From Methanospirillum sp. (lineage in GTDB: Archaea > Halobacteriota > Methanomicrobia > Methanomicrobiales > Methanospirillaceae): a stretch of DNA of 56,772 bases. The stretch is taken from positions 1-56,772 of the forward strand of contig JAAYEG010000007.1 in assembly GCA_012728895.1 (NCBI GenBank), given 5' to 3'. A program made the position numbers and the translations under genes. Shown piece after piece: positions 35,275-43,795 of the stretch (position 1 is its first letter; each line of letters begins with the position of its first letter). The notes below the pieces were generated by a model, which was given only the letters and a program-made list of their open reading frames with translations, was not told where the DNA came from and ran no database searches.

Positions 35275-36186
35275 ATGGGGCTGCCGTCCTACCGCCGCAT
35301 GCCCACGTCCGAGCTCCGCGGGCGGGCGCGCGAGGCCCGGTGCCTGCTCGCGGACTGCCGCCTCTGCGTCCGGCGCTGCGGGTGCGACCGGCTCGGTGGC
35401 GAACGGGGCTGGTGCCGCGCCGGGCCCGGCGCGCGTATCTCGGGATACGGCCCGCACTTCGGGGAGGAGCCGCCTCTCGTGGGACGGCGCGGCTCCGGCA
35501 CGATCTTCTTCTCGAACTGCACGATGGGCTGCGTCTACTGCCAGAACTACGAAACCTCGCTCGAGGGGCGCGGGGAGGAGATCGCTGCGCCCGACCTCGC
35601 CGCGGTCATGCTCGCCCTCCAGTCCGCCGGCTGCCACAACATCAACCTGGTCTCGCCGACGCACTGCGTCCCCCCGATCCTCGAAGCGGTCGCCATCGCT
35701 TCGGACGGGGGGCTCGCCGTCCCGCTCGTGTACAACACCGGGACGAGCGACTCGCCCGATGCCCTCGCCCTGCTCGACGGGGTCGTGGACATCTACATGC
35801 CCGACGCGAAATACGCCGACGACCGGGTCGCCCTGAACCTCTCGGGCGTCCCTGGGTACGTCGGCGCCATGAAGCAGGCGCTCGTCGAGATGCAGCGGCA
35901 GGTCGGCGACCTCGCATGCGAGGACGGGATCGCCGTGCGCGGGCTGATCGTCCGCCACCTTGTGCTCCCCGGGAGCTGCGAGCTGATGCGCTTTCTCGCG
36001 GAGTCGGTCTCGCGGGACGCCTACGTCAACATCATGGACCAGTACCGGGTCGTGCGGCCCCTGCCGGATGGCGGTCCGGCGCAGCGCCCGTATCTTCGGG
36101 CCATCAACCGGCGGATCACCCTGGACGAGTACCGGGAGGTGCTCGACTGCGCGAGGTGCGCCGGGCTCCACCGGTTCGCCCCCTGA
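35275..36186 (+). CDS. Radical SAM protein, PflA-like (COG1313 type)
   Basis: 303 residues. The radical SAM motif is C82-x3-C86-x2-C89 (FFSNCTMGCVYCQNYE), followed by NINLVSPTHCVPPILEA and VVDIYMPDAKYAD. The N-terminal 50 residues hold six cysteines (23, 28, 31, 35, 37, 47) in a CxxxxCxxCxxxCxC pattern that probably binds zinc or a further cluster. The family is annotated as putative pyruvate formate-lyase activating enzyme, but no glycyl radical enzyme is visible here. It is divergent from the CooC genes with a 78-base gap, which hints at shared regulation. Confidence 0.85.
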   Translation: MGLPSYRRMPTSELRGRAREARCLLADCRLCVRRCGCDRLGGERGWCRAGPGARISGYGPHFGEEPPLVGRRGSGTIFFSNCTMGCVYCQNYETSLEGRGEEIAAPDLAAVMLALQSAGCHNINLVSPTHCVPPILEAVAIASDGGLAVPLVYNTGTSDSPDALALLDGVVDIYMPDAKYADDRVALNLSGVPGYVGAMKQALVEMQRQVGDLACEDGIAVRGLIVRHLVLPGSCELMRFLAESVSRDAYVNIMDQYRVVRPLPDGGPAQRPYLRAINRRITLDEYREVLDCARCAGLHRFAP

Positions 36187-36306
36187 CCTGCCGCGGGTGC
36201 GCTCCACCCTCCCCCGCGCGTACCGGCGGCGGGGCCCGCCGATCAAACCGGCATGTTGAAGCAATGGCACGGCGATGGCCCTTGAGGAGAGGGGGGACCG
36301 GGCGCG

Positions 36307-36858
36307 GTGACGGCGCGTGACTGGACGAGGCGACTGGCCCTGCGCGGCGGGACGGGGCCGGGAGCGACCGCCCTGCCCGGGCGCCGGTACCTGGTGCGCG
36401 CCAGGCCCGCCCCCGTCACGGTCGACTGCCCGATCGAGGACGAGGAGGGCGAGCTCGCCTTCTCTGTCGACGAGAGGGCAGTGCGCGAGGGAGACGCGCT
36501 GGTCCTCGGGGACCCGTTCGGCAGGGAGCTCCACCGTGTGCCCGGGGAGAGGCTGTACCTAGGGGAGTCCGTGGAGATCGAGGGGGCCGGCGGCGGCTTG
36601 GCGGCACTGGTCCGCGCGACGCGGGTCAGGACCGTGCGGGGCCGCTGGACCGCGACCGGGCCGGGCTGGGAATCGCTCGAGCTGCGGGGATCCGTCCCCG
36701 ACGACGTGTACGTCATGGCGGCGGGGGAGACGCGGGCGGCGGAGATCTCGAAGCGGTGGTTCCGGCTGAAGAACACGAACGGGGTGGCGATGCCGCCTGG
36801 CGAGGACGGGGGACTGCTGATCATGATCGCGGTGGCGGCCGACCCTATGGCCTGCTGA
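36307..36858 (+). CDS. LURP-one-related (LOR/tubby-like) protein
   Basis: 183 residues from GTG 36307 after GGAGAGGGGGG. The pattern RRYLVRARPAPVTVDCPIEDEEGELAFSVDERAVREGDALVLGDPFGRELHRV, then EISKRWFRL and DGGLLIMIAVAADPM, fits the LURP-one-related beta-barrel family (Tubby-like fold, DUF567). Prokaryotic members have no fixed function; membrane or lipid association has been suggested. It is 36 bases ahead of the K+ channel gene, so the two are likely co-transcribed. Confidence 0.75.
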   Translation: MTARDWTRRLALRGGTGPGATALPGRRYLVRARPAPVTVDCPIEDEEGELAFSVDERAVREGDALVLGDPFGRELHRVPGERLYLGESVEIEGAGGGLAALVRATRVRTVRGRWTATGPGWESLELRGSVPDDVYVMAAGETRAAEISKRWFRLKNTNGVAMPPGEDGGLLIMIAVAADPMAC

Positions 36859-36894
36859 CGGGGCGCGTCGGACCGGGAGAGGAAGACGAACGGC

Positions 36895-37605
36895 ATGGCG
36901 GATGGGGGGAACGACAGGGAGGCGCGCGCGCGCCGGGGGTGGTCCGCGTACCTCCACCTGTGCCGGTTCCGCATCCTGCTCGCCTCCCTCCTCCTCCTCC
37001 TCGCCGCCGTGCCGCTTGCCGTCACACGCTCAGTGCCGGGCCTCGCCGTCGATATCGCGCTGAACCTCGTCCTCCTCTCGGGCATCCTCTCGATGCGGCG
37101 GGAACGGGCCCTCCTCGGGGTCGCCCTCCTCCTCGGGGTCCCCGCGCTGGTCTCGCGCTGGGTCGTCGCCCTCCTCCCCTCGGGTTCGCCCGACCTCCTC
37201 ACCGTCCTGGTCCCGGTCTCGTTCTTTGCGTTCTTTACGGTGTTCCTGCTCCGGGCCGTGGTGACGGCCGACACGGTCACGGGCGACGTCATCGCGGGCG
37301 CACTCTCGGTGTACCTGCTCCTGGGGCTCACCTGGTCGTTCGTCTACCAGGCCGTTGCAATGGTCGACCCCGGCGCGTTCAGCCTCGGTGCCGCGTTCGC
37401 TGCCGCCGGGCCGGCCGACTGGAACGACTGGATCTACTACAGCTTCATCACGCTCGCCACCGTCGGCTACGGCGACATCACGGCGGTCGCCCCGTCCGCG
37501 CAGTTCTTCGCGTACGCGGAGGCCGTCACGGGCGTGCTCTATGTCGCGGTGCTGGTCGCACAGCTGGTCAGCGCGTACCAGCGGCCGCCCCGCCCACCCC
37601 GGTAG
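36895..37605 (+). CDS. Potassium channel protein (two-TM pore type)
   Basis: 236 residues. Four or so hydrophobic helices are followed by an ion-channel pore: YYSFITLATVGYGDITAV, with the K+ selectivity filter TVGYGD at residues 189-194, and a final helix. There is no RCK/TrkA domain, so gating is probably by voltage or unknown factors. The start follows GGGAGAGGAAG. Its last 38 bases overlap the end of the convergent ClC gene. Confidence 0.88.
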   Translation: MADGGNDREARARRGWSAYLHLCRFRILLASLLLLLAAVPLAVTRSVPGLAVDIALNLVLLSGILSMRRERALLGVALLLGVPALVSRWVVALLPSGSPDLLTVLVPVSFFAFFTVFLLRAVVTADTVTGDVIAGALSVYLLLGLTWSFVYQAVAMVDPGAFSLGAAFAAAGPADWNDWIYYSFITLATVGYGDITAVAPSAQFFAYAEAVTGVLYVAVLVAQLVSAYQRPPRPPR

Positions 37606-38914
37606 CGCGCCGAGCCTCGATCCGCTTCATCGCCTCTGCCGAGAGGAGGAGCGCCGTTGCGATCGAGAGCACGAGCAGCACGACCATGTCCTGGTCGGCT
37701 CCGCTCATGATGCTGACCAGGAGGATGGCCGTGAGCGGCGCGCCCAGCGCCACGGCGATGGCCCCGGCCTCGATGCAGAGCACGAAGACCCCCGCCGGGA
37801 TCCCGGGGACGAGAAGGTTGAGCGCGAGCCCGATAAGAGTGCACGCGAAGATGATCGGGAAGACCGGCCCCCCGATGTACCCGGCCTTGATCGAGATCCC
37901 AAAGAGCGCGATCTTCAGGACCGCGAGCAGCAGGAGCAGGGCGGCGCCGTAGAACGCCGGGTCGGCGATGAAGTCGTGGATCTGGTTCTCGCCCGAGAAG
38001 AGGAGGTCCGGGAAGACGTAGCAGACGAGCCCGATGACGAGGCCCGCGCCCACGACGCGCAACACCACGCGTTCGCCGAAGATGCGGTCCATGGCCTTCT
38101 CCGCCACCTGGAGCCAGGCGCCGATGGCGATCGCGATCACGGTCGCGAGCACGCCGCAGAGGACGGCGACGACGGCCAGGGCGGCGGTGAGCCCGGCGGG
38201 GGGGAACGGGATCATCTCCGCGAAGGCCTGGAAGCCCGTGGCACGGAAGACCAGGAAGCCGACGGCGCCGGCGATCAGGTTCCAGACCAGGCACTGGAGC
38301 GGGCTCTTGGCGCGACCGGACTGGAGCTCGGTCGCGAAGACGCCGGTGAAGAGCACCCCGCCGATCAGCCCGTTGAAGGCCGATGCGAGGGCCGCGAGGT
38401 CGAACCCGGATGCGGCGGATTTCGGGATCCTCAGGTAGGGCCGCAGGAACGCGGAGATCTCGCTCACGAGGACGCCCAGCACGCCCTCGGGCCCGATGGA
38501 GGCGCCCGAGAGGAGCGAGGCGAGGGACGAGACGAACGCACCGGGGAACTGCCGGTAGTCGCCCGATTCGCCGTCGCCGCGGACCATCTCGACGAAGCCG
38601 GCGTCGATCGCGCTCGGCGCCCGCAGGTGCCGCCGCGAGAGGCCTACGACGAGGGAGAAGAGAACCACCAGAATCGGGATCATCCACCGGTTCACCAAGA
38701 GGACGTTCTCGGCCCAGACCAGCCGCTCGAGGGAGCCGTTCAGGATGAGAAAACCGAGGGAGAAGACGATCGCGACGACGGCGATCAGGACGACGGCACC
38801 GAGCCGGGCGGGAATAAACGGCCGCCAGAGCTCCTCGCGGGGCGGCGGCACCGACGGCAGGTGGACATCCGCCGCTGCAGGGGACCCGGGCATATGGACT
38901 GCCTCCGTGTTCAT
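37568..38914 (-). CDS. ClC-family chloride channel/transporter
   Basis: 448 residues with about ten membrane helices. ClC signature segments are SGASIGPEGVLGVLVSE (the GxEGP region), FNGLIGGVLFTGVFATELQ and KAGYIGGPVFPIIF (the GxFxP region). The glutamate in GPEG is the gating glutamate of the family, and no CBS domains follow. Whether it is a channel or a Cl-/H+ exchanger is not clear. It is convergent with the K+ channel gene, with a 38-base overlap of the coding ends. Confidence 0.9.
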   Translation of the reverse strand: MNTEAVHMPGSPAAADVHLPSVPPPREELWRPFIPARLGAVVLIAVVAIVFSLGFLILNGSLERLVWAENVLLVNRWMIPILVVLFSLVVGLSRRHLRAPSAIDAGFVEMVRGDGESGDYRQFPGAFVSSLASLLSGASIGPEGVLGVLVSEISAFLRPYLRIPKSAASGFDLAALASAFNGLIGGVLFTGVFATELQSGRAKSPLQCLVWNLIAGAVGFLVFRATGFQAFAEMIPFPPAGLTAALAVVAVLCGVLATVIAIAIGAWLQVAEKAMDRIFGERVVLRVVGAGLVIGLVCYVFPDLLFSGENQIHDFIADPAFYGAALLLLLAVLKIALFGISIKAGYIGGPVFPIIFACTLIGLALNLLVPGIPAGVFVLCIEAGAIAVALGAPLTAILLVSIMSGADQDMVVLLVLSIATALLLSAEAMKRIEARRATGVGGAAAGTR

Positions 38915-38930
38915 CGATTCCGTTCGATCC

Positions 38931-38940
38931 TAATAAATAT
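38931..38940 (-). promoter_or_regulatory. TATA box of the ClC gene, near-leaderless spacing
   Basis: ATATTTATTA on the minus strand is centred about 22 bases before ATG 38914. Initiation would fall on or next to the start codon. No ribosome site is seen before the ATG. Confidence 0.55.
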
Positions 38941-38943
38941 GTT

Positions 38944-39542
38944 CGATCCGATCGCGCGCGGATTCGGCCTGGAGGGTTCGTGCGATCCGACGCGATCATG
39001 CCATCGGCGAACCCCGTGCGGTTCTCTCCGCTCTTGAACTGCCCGTGGTGCCCCCGGCAGAGGCCTCTGCCCGGGCCGGGAGGGTCCCGGCGGAGCCGGG
39101 TCGTGGGCGATGGCCGCGACCCGGGACGGCGACGGCTCGCACCACCCGCCGTGCTCGACCTGGGACCGGATGTGTCCCGTGCCCCGGGCCCCGGGGAGGT
39201 GGTCGTGATGGAGGGGCAGGACCGGTCGCACCGAGGCTCGCCGTCGGGTGCATGAACCGAGTTCCTGTCACCGGATCGACTGACCGGACGGGACATGGAT
39301 CATCCGGGTTCTCCGCAGGGGTGGGCAGCCCGTGGTCGTGCACGGAACGGAAGCGGGACCGGAGACCGCCAGTCGCCGGGACGTTCCGAGCCCGGTGACC
39401 GGAAGCCGCCGTCGGTCCGTTCGCGATCGGGCTGGCTCTTCCGTGGTGACCGTGCGCACTGCGGCAGGAATCCGCGCTCCCCGGGCCGGGCTCGGTCGCC
39501 TGCCGCGACCAGGCGAACATCCCGGGACATGCCTGATGTGCT
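38944..39542. other. Gene-free GC-rich stretch between the ClC gene and trpF
   Basis: About 600 bases. Open frames on both strands are Pro/Arg/Gly-rich and lack motifs. There are short GC-rich inverted repeats, but no tRNA, obvious small RNA or direct repeat. Confidence 0.45.
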
Positions 39543-40157
39543 TCAAGCCCCGGGATCACCCCGTCTCGCCGCCCGGACGAAGGCCCGAACCCGGGAGTGG
39601 TCCTTGACGCCCACCGCCGTCTCGACGCCCGAGGCGACATCCACGCCGAACGGCTTGATGCTCCGTATCGCGGCCCCGACATTCTCGGGCGAGAGGCCCC
39701 CGGCGAGAAGCACGGGCACGGGCGAGGCGGCGACAATCATGCGGGCGAACACGGGATCGAACGGCTCTCCCCTCCCGTGGGATGCGTCGACGATCACCAT
39801 GTCGCAGTCGGCCGGGAGCGGATCGCCGGGAGAGACCACGCGGATAACGGTGACATCGGCCGACGGCGGCACGGCCAGCGGCTGCGAGAGCTGGACCGCG
39901 TCCGGGCCTGCCGCCAGGCATGCCCCGAGTCTGTCCGGCGAGCCGGTGTGGGTGACCACAACCCTCAGGACGCCCCGCGGGAGCTCCCTGAAGATCTCCC
40001 GCGCCTGACCGGGCGTGCAGGAGCGCGGCGAGTTCGAGTGCATCACGACCCCCACCGCGTCGGCGCCTGCCGCGACGATAACCGACGCGTCCTCCGGACG
40101 GGTGACGCCGCAGATTTTCACGAAAACCGGACGGGGGGTCGCGGGTATCGCCGGCAC
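39543..40157 (-). CDS. trpF: Phosphoribosylanthranilate isomerase
   Basis: 204 residues from GTG 40157. TIM-barrel enzyme of tryptophan synthesis: FVKICGVTRPEDASVIVAAGADAVGVV holds the catalytic Cys, VIVDASHGRGEPFDP lies mid-barrel with the expected Asp, and LLAGGLSPENVGAAI and GVDVASGVETAVGVKD form the phosphate site. It is isolated from other trp genes, 46 bases after hypF on the same strand. Confidence 0.93.
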   Translation of the reverse strand: MPAIPATPRPVFVKICGVTRPEDASVIVAAGADAVGVVMHSNSPRSCTPGQAREIFRELPRGVLRVVVTHTGSPDRLGACLAAGPDAVQLSQPLAVPPSADVTVIRVVSPGDPLPADCDMVIVDASHGRGEPFDPVFARMIVAASPVPVLLAGGLSPENVGAAIRSIKPFGVDVASGVETAVGVKDHSRVRAFVRAARRGDPGA

Positions 40158-40203
40158 GATCAGCGCTTCGTTCGCTACCCCGATAAGGGTGACTCCCGGC
40201 TCG

Positions 40204-42438
40204 CTACCCGGGCAGGGTGGAGGCCATGACGCACTGGCCGTAGCTGATGCACCCGTCGCCGAGCGGGTAGCGGTCGTTCACCAGGACGGCGAGGCCCCGG
40301 GCCTCGAGCGTCGCGGTGATCGTCTCCCGGATCGCGGCGTTGATGGCGACCCCGCCCGAGAGCGCGACCCGGGAGAGGTCCCGCTCGCCGGCCACCCTTG
40401 CCGCCGCGAGGGCGATGTCGCGGGCGAGGTTCGCCTGAAACGAGGCGGCCAGGTCCGCCACCGCCCGCCGGCCTGCTGGAGAGCCGGGCCGGTCGATCGC
40501 CAGGAACCTGTCCATGAGCTCCCCCATCAGGACCCGCGTCTCGATGACAGCCGTCGTCCCCCCGTTCCGCAGCGATGACTCCCAGGCCTCTGCCCGCCCC
40601 CCGGCAGCTGCCGCCTCGAGCTTCATCGCGGGCTCGCCATCGTAGGTCCGCTCGCGGCAGAGGCCGAGCAGGGCCGCCGCGGCGTCGAGGGCCCGGCCGG
40701 TCGACGAGGTGAGCGGGGCGTTGACCCGGCGCGCCGTCTGGCGAGCCAGGACGTCCCGCTCGAGGTCGGTCCAGCCCCGGGTCCCCAGGAGCTCCAGCAC
40801 GCGGTCCCCGGGCAGTATCCCGTAGAGCATCCGCTCGGGAAACCGGGTCGCCAGGTCGCCGCCCGGCATCGGCACGGGCTCCAGGTTGCCGGCCCGGTCG
40901 AGGGCCGGGACAGACCCGGCGAAGATCTCACCACCCCATACCGTGCCGTCCCTGCCGTAACCGACCCCGTCGATTGCGATCCCTACACAGGGTTCGCAGG
41001 TCACCGATGCGATGTGGGCTTCGTGGTGCTGGACCGGTACGGCGGGAATCCCGAGCCCTTCCGCCAGCTCGCGGGCGTACCGGGTCGAGAGGAACTGGGG
41101 GTGGAGGTCGTGGGCGACCAGGTCGTACCGGGCGCCGAGCCAGTTCTCGAGCTTCCCGATCGTCTCGACCAGGTACGCAAGCGTCTCGGGGTTCCTGACG
41201 TTACCGACGTGAGGCGAGGTGACCGCGTGGCCGTCGCGGTAGATGGTCGCGTTCGCGGAGAGCTCGGGCCCGACCCCCAGGATGCAGCGGTCTCCCAGGT
41301 CGACCGGAGTCCTGAGGGGCGCGTGTCCGCGCGAGAGGCGGATCAGGTACCCATCCCGGACCACCGAGTCGTCGCACCGGTTCACGATCTCCCGATCGTG
41401 CGAGAGGAAATAGTCGGCGACGCCGCCGAGGGCCACGAGAGCCCGGTCGAGCCCGGTCACCATCGGATACCCCGGGACGTTCGCCGAGGTCATCACGAGA
41501 ACAGGGTGAGCGAGGGCGGCGAAGAGGAGGTGGTGGAGACCGGAGTACGGGAGCATCACCCCGATCGTGTGGAGGTTCGAGATCCCGGCGTGGGACTCCG
41601 GATCGCGCTTCTCGAGCACCAGGATCGGCCGCTCGACCGAGCCGAGAATCGCGCGGTCACGTTCTGAAAGCCGGGTCTCGGCCTCTATCCAGCCGGGCCT
41701 AGCCATGACGGCGAGCGGTTGCTCGGGCCGCCCGAGCCGCTCCTTGAGCCGCCCTGCCGCCTCCTCGACGGAGGAGATATGAAAGCCACCGAGTCCCCTG
41801 ATCGCGACGATCAGCCCGGAATCCAGGAGCGCCGCCGCCTCCCCGACAGGGTCGGAGCAGTGAACCGGTCGCCCGGCGGCGTTCATGAGTGCGAGCCGCG
41901 GCCCGCAGTCCGGGCAGGCGATCGTCTGGGCGTGGTGGCGGCGCGACCCCGGATCCACGAACTCGGCCCGGCAGCCGTCGCAGAGCGGGAACGCGTCCAT
42001 CGATGTGAGCGGCCTGTCGTACGGCATGTCCCGGATGATGCTGTACCGCGGCCCGCAGTCGACGCACGAGGTCGCCCAGTAGCCCCCGTATCGGCTCGAC
42101 GGGCTGTCGATCTCGGCCAGGCAGCGTCCGCAGATGGCGACATCTGGAGGTATCAGGCCCGTCCGCGCTCCCTCGGCAGATGGAAGTATCGAGAAGCCAT
42201 CTGGAACCGGGCCGTCCAGCGACCGGACAACGACCTCGTCGATCCGTGAGAGCGGCGGTCCTGCGCGGAGGGCGTCGACCAGCTCTGCAAAACGGTCTCC
42301 CGCTGCCCGCACCTCGACCTGAGACCCAAGGTTCTGGACCGTGCCCCGGACCCCGAGGCGGACCGCGTGGGCGTAGACGAACGGACGGAATCCGACGCCC
42401 TGGACGACGCCCCGCACCGTGATGAGGCCTTGTCGCAT
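40204..42438 (-). CDS. hypF: Carbamoyltransferase HypF, [NiFe] hydrogenase maturation
   Basis: 744 residues from ATG 42438. Domains in order: acylphosphatase (VRGVVQGVGFRPFVYAHA), two zinc fingers (CGRCLAEIDSP with CVDCGPRYSIIRDMPYDRP, and CDGCRAEF with CPDCGPRLAL), a YrdC-like domain (IVAIRGLGGFH, VMTSANVPGYPM), and a Kae1-like domain (VAHDLHPQFLSTRYA, VPVQHHEAHIASV, LSGGVAINAAIRE). It makes the carbamoyl that becomes the CN ligands of the hydrogenase iron. A TATA in the 18-base palindrome (42466-42483) gives a short leader. The frame upstream of the ATG is an antisense shadow. Confidence 0.96.
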   Translation of the reverse strand: MRQGLITVRGVVQGVGFRPFVYAHAVRLGVRGTVQNLGSQVEVRAAGDRFAELVDALRAGPPLSRIDEVVVRSLDGPVPDGFSILPSAEGARTGLIPPDVAICGRCLAEIDSPSSRYGGYWATSCVDCGPRYSIIRDMPYDRPLTSMDAFPLCDGCRAEFVDPGSRRHHAQTIACPDCGPRLALMNAAGRPVHCSDPVGEAAALLDSGLIVAIRGLGGFHISSVEEAAGRLKERLGRPEQPLAVMARPGWIEAETRLSERDRAILGSVERPILVLEKRDPESHAGISNLHTIGVMLPYSGLHHLLFAALAHPVLVMTSANVPGYPMVTGLDRALVALGGVADYFLSHDREIVNRCDDSVVRDGYLIRLSRGHAPLRTPVDLGDRCILGVGPELSANATIYRDGHAVTSPHVGNVRNPETLAYLVETIGKLENWLGARYDLVAHDLHPQFLSTRYARELAEGLGIPAVPVQHHEAHIASVTCEPCVGIAIDGVGYGRDGTVWGGEIFAGSVPALDRAGNLEPVPMPGGDLATRFPERMLYGILPGDRVLELLGTRGWTDLERDVLARQTARRVNAPLTSSTGRALDAAAALLGLCRERTYDGEPAMKLEAAAAGGRAEAWESSLRNGGTTAVIETRVLMGELMDRFLAIDRPGSPAGRRAVADLAASFQANLARDIALAAARVAGERDLSRVALSGGVAINAAIRETITATLEARGLAVLVNDRYPLGDGCISYGQCVMASTLPG

Positions 42439-42465
42439 CGCTCTGAAACCTTTAATGATGCAACG

Positions 42466-42483
42466 CGCCAATATATATTGGCG
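42466..42483. promoter_or_regulatory. Perfect 18-bp palindrome spanning the hypF/regulator divergent promoter
   Basis: CGCCAATATATATTGGCG is a perfect palindrome in the 51-base gap between hypF and the winged-helix gene. Its core AATATATATT is a good TATA box for hypF, about 30-40 bases from the hypF ATG. For the plus strand, CCTTTAATG (42449-42457) may act as TATA, which puts the palindrome near that start site. A regulator dimer bound here could control both genes. Confidence 0.65.
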
Positions 42484-42489
42484 TTCTCT

Positions 42490-43002
42490 GTGACAGGGCA
42501 CATCCGCATCATCAACGACCCGGTGGAGCTGGTTCCTCTTCTCATCACTTTCAACGACGAGAAATACAAGCAGATATACGAACTCCTGAACCGCGCCTGG
42601 ATGACCGAGGCCGAACTCGAAACCGCGGTGGGCGGCGACGCGGTCGACGAGTGCATCACGATCCTCAAGAAGGGCAACCTGATCGAGGAGCAGTGGCGCA
42701 TGCCCGAGCCCGGGAAACGGCCCGAGAAGGAGTTCCGGGCGACCTACTCGAAATTTCGCGCCAACTTCCAGTGCGGAATGAACGACCTGTCGGACCTGCT
42801 CTACCTCGCGATCTCGAACGACGAGGCCCTCCGGACAATGGTCGAGAACGTGGAGGTCGAGCTCGAGAGCGGGAATGTCTCGATCAACGACCTGGCCCGC
42901 AAATACGGGGTCTCCCCGGTATATATCCGGGGGGTCGCGAAGCGGAGCCAGCGGATGGACGTCAAGGGGCAGGGGCTGGTCTTCCTTGACCGGGCTCGCT
43001 GA
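42490..43002 (+). CDS. Winged-helix transcriptional regulator (ArsR-like, methanogen type)
   Basis: 170 residues from GTG 42490 (VTGHIRIINDPVEL); the frame extends upstream only as a shadow of hypF. Residues 15-75 look like a winged helix (LLITFNDEKYKQIYELLNRAWMTEAELETAVGGDAVDECITILKKGNLIEEQ). The middle is helical, and a second helix-turn-helix is visible near the end (SINDLARKYGVSPVYIRGVAK). The exact family is not recognised. Divergence from hypF over an 18-base palindrome suggests autoregulation and control of hydrogenase maturation. The next gene overlaps its end by 17 bases. Confidence 0.75.
   Translation: MTGHIRIINDPVELVPLLITFNDEKYKQIYELLNRAWMTEAELETAVGGDAVDECITILKKGNLIEEQWRMPEPGKRPEKEFRATYSKFRANFQCGMNDLSDLLYLAISNDEALRTMVENVEVELESGNVSINDLARKYGVSPVYIRGVAKRSQRMDVKGQGLVFLDRAR
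42914..42932 (+). promoter_or_regulatory. Possible internal promoter with inverted flanks
   Basis: CCCCGG-TATATAT-CCGGGG lies inside the first regulator gene, 54-72 bases before the second regulator's start. The AT core is a TATA candidate, and the six-base arms are perfect inverted repeats. The codons (SPVYIRG) also make sense as protein, so the structure may be chance. Confidence 0.3.
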
Positions 43003-43795
43003 GGATCCCCTCTCCACGATCCTGCGTTCGAAACGGGAAGCGACGCGTTTCCAGTGCCTGGTCGAGATCGCTGAGCATCAGCCGGCCGTCCGGCAGCTCG
43101 AGGTCGCGGACGTCCTGGGAATCACCCCGCAGGCGGTCTCGGAGTACATCCGCGAACTTGTCGAGGACGGCCTTGTCGCGTCCCAGGGCCGCGGGCGGTA
43201 CGAGGTGACCCGGGAAGGGATCGAGTGGATCCTCTCTCGTGCCGAGCAGCTCGAGGCCTATGCCCGTCACATCCGGCGCGACCTGATCCAGCAGGTCTCG
43301 GTCTGGGCAGCGGTGGCGGACGAGGACCTTGAGGAGGGCGAGATGGTCGGGGTCTTCATGAAAGAAGGCCTCCTTTATGCCGGGCGGGAGCTGAGGGCTG
43401 CCAACGGCGCCGTGGTCCGGGGGGCTAGGGCTGGAGAGGACGTCGGGGTGACACGCCTTGCCGGTCTGATCGACCATGTCGAGGGGCGGATCCACGTCGC
43501 GAAGGTCCCCCGGGTCGAGCGGGGAGGGTCGCGGGCCGTAGACCTTTTGGCGCTCGCCGCGCTCGCAGAGAAGACCCCGGTCGTCGCCGCCGTGGGGATC
43601 GAGGCGCGGGTCGCCCTCGAAAAGACCGGTCGCATGCCCGACATGTTCTTCGGTGCCCGCGAAGGTGTGATCGAGGCAGCGTTCCACGGGCTCGACTGCC
43701 TTCTGGTCTGCGTGGACGAGGAGTTCACCGAGTTCATCAAGAGGCTCGAGGACGCCGGTCTCACCTACCGGATCCACGACCTGATCGACCGATGA
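42986..43795 (+). CDS. Winged-helix regulator with C-terminal ligand-type domain
   Basis: About 269 residues from TTG 42986 (reads TGLAEDPLSTILRSKREATRF); the start is uncertain because no ATG is available near the domain. Residues 15-80 form a MarR-like winged helix (LVEIAEHQPAVRQLEVADVLGITPQAVSEYIRELVEDGLV). The rest resembles the C-terminal domain of a conserved archaeal regulator group (TPVVAAVGIEARVALEKTGRMPDMFFGAREGVIEAAFHGLDCLLVCV). The ligand is unknown. It overlaps the first regulator by 17 bases and the helicase by four (ATGA), so all three appear co-translated. Confidence 0.75.
   Translation: MTGLAEDPLSTILRSKREATRFQCLVEIAEHQPAVRQLEVADVLGITPQAVSEYIRELVEDGLVASQGRGRYEVTREGIEWILSRAEQLEAYARHIRRDLIQQVSVWAAVADEDLEEGEMVGVFMKEGLLYAGRELRAANGAVVRGARAGEDVGVTRLAGLIDHVEGRIHVAKVPRVERGGSRAVDLLALAALAEKTPVVAAVGIEARVALEKTGRMPDMFFGAREGVIEAAFHGLDCLLVCVDEEFTEFIKRLEDAGLTYRIHDLIDR

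Noticed and set aside
34423-36534. 703-codon version of the CooC gene
   Set aside because: The added part is the antisense shadow of the radical SAM and LURP-one genes, and the P-loop starts at ATG 35196.
38980-39255. 91-codon plus-strand frame between ClC and trpF
   Set aside because: Pro/Arg/Gly-rich, no ribosome site and no family resemblance.
40204-43017. 937-codon version of hypF
   Set aside because: The extra N-terminus is antisense to the winged-helix gene. The acylphosphatase domain begins right at ATG 42438.
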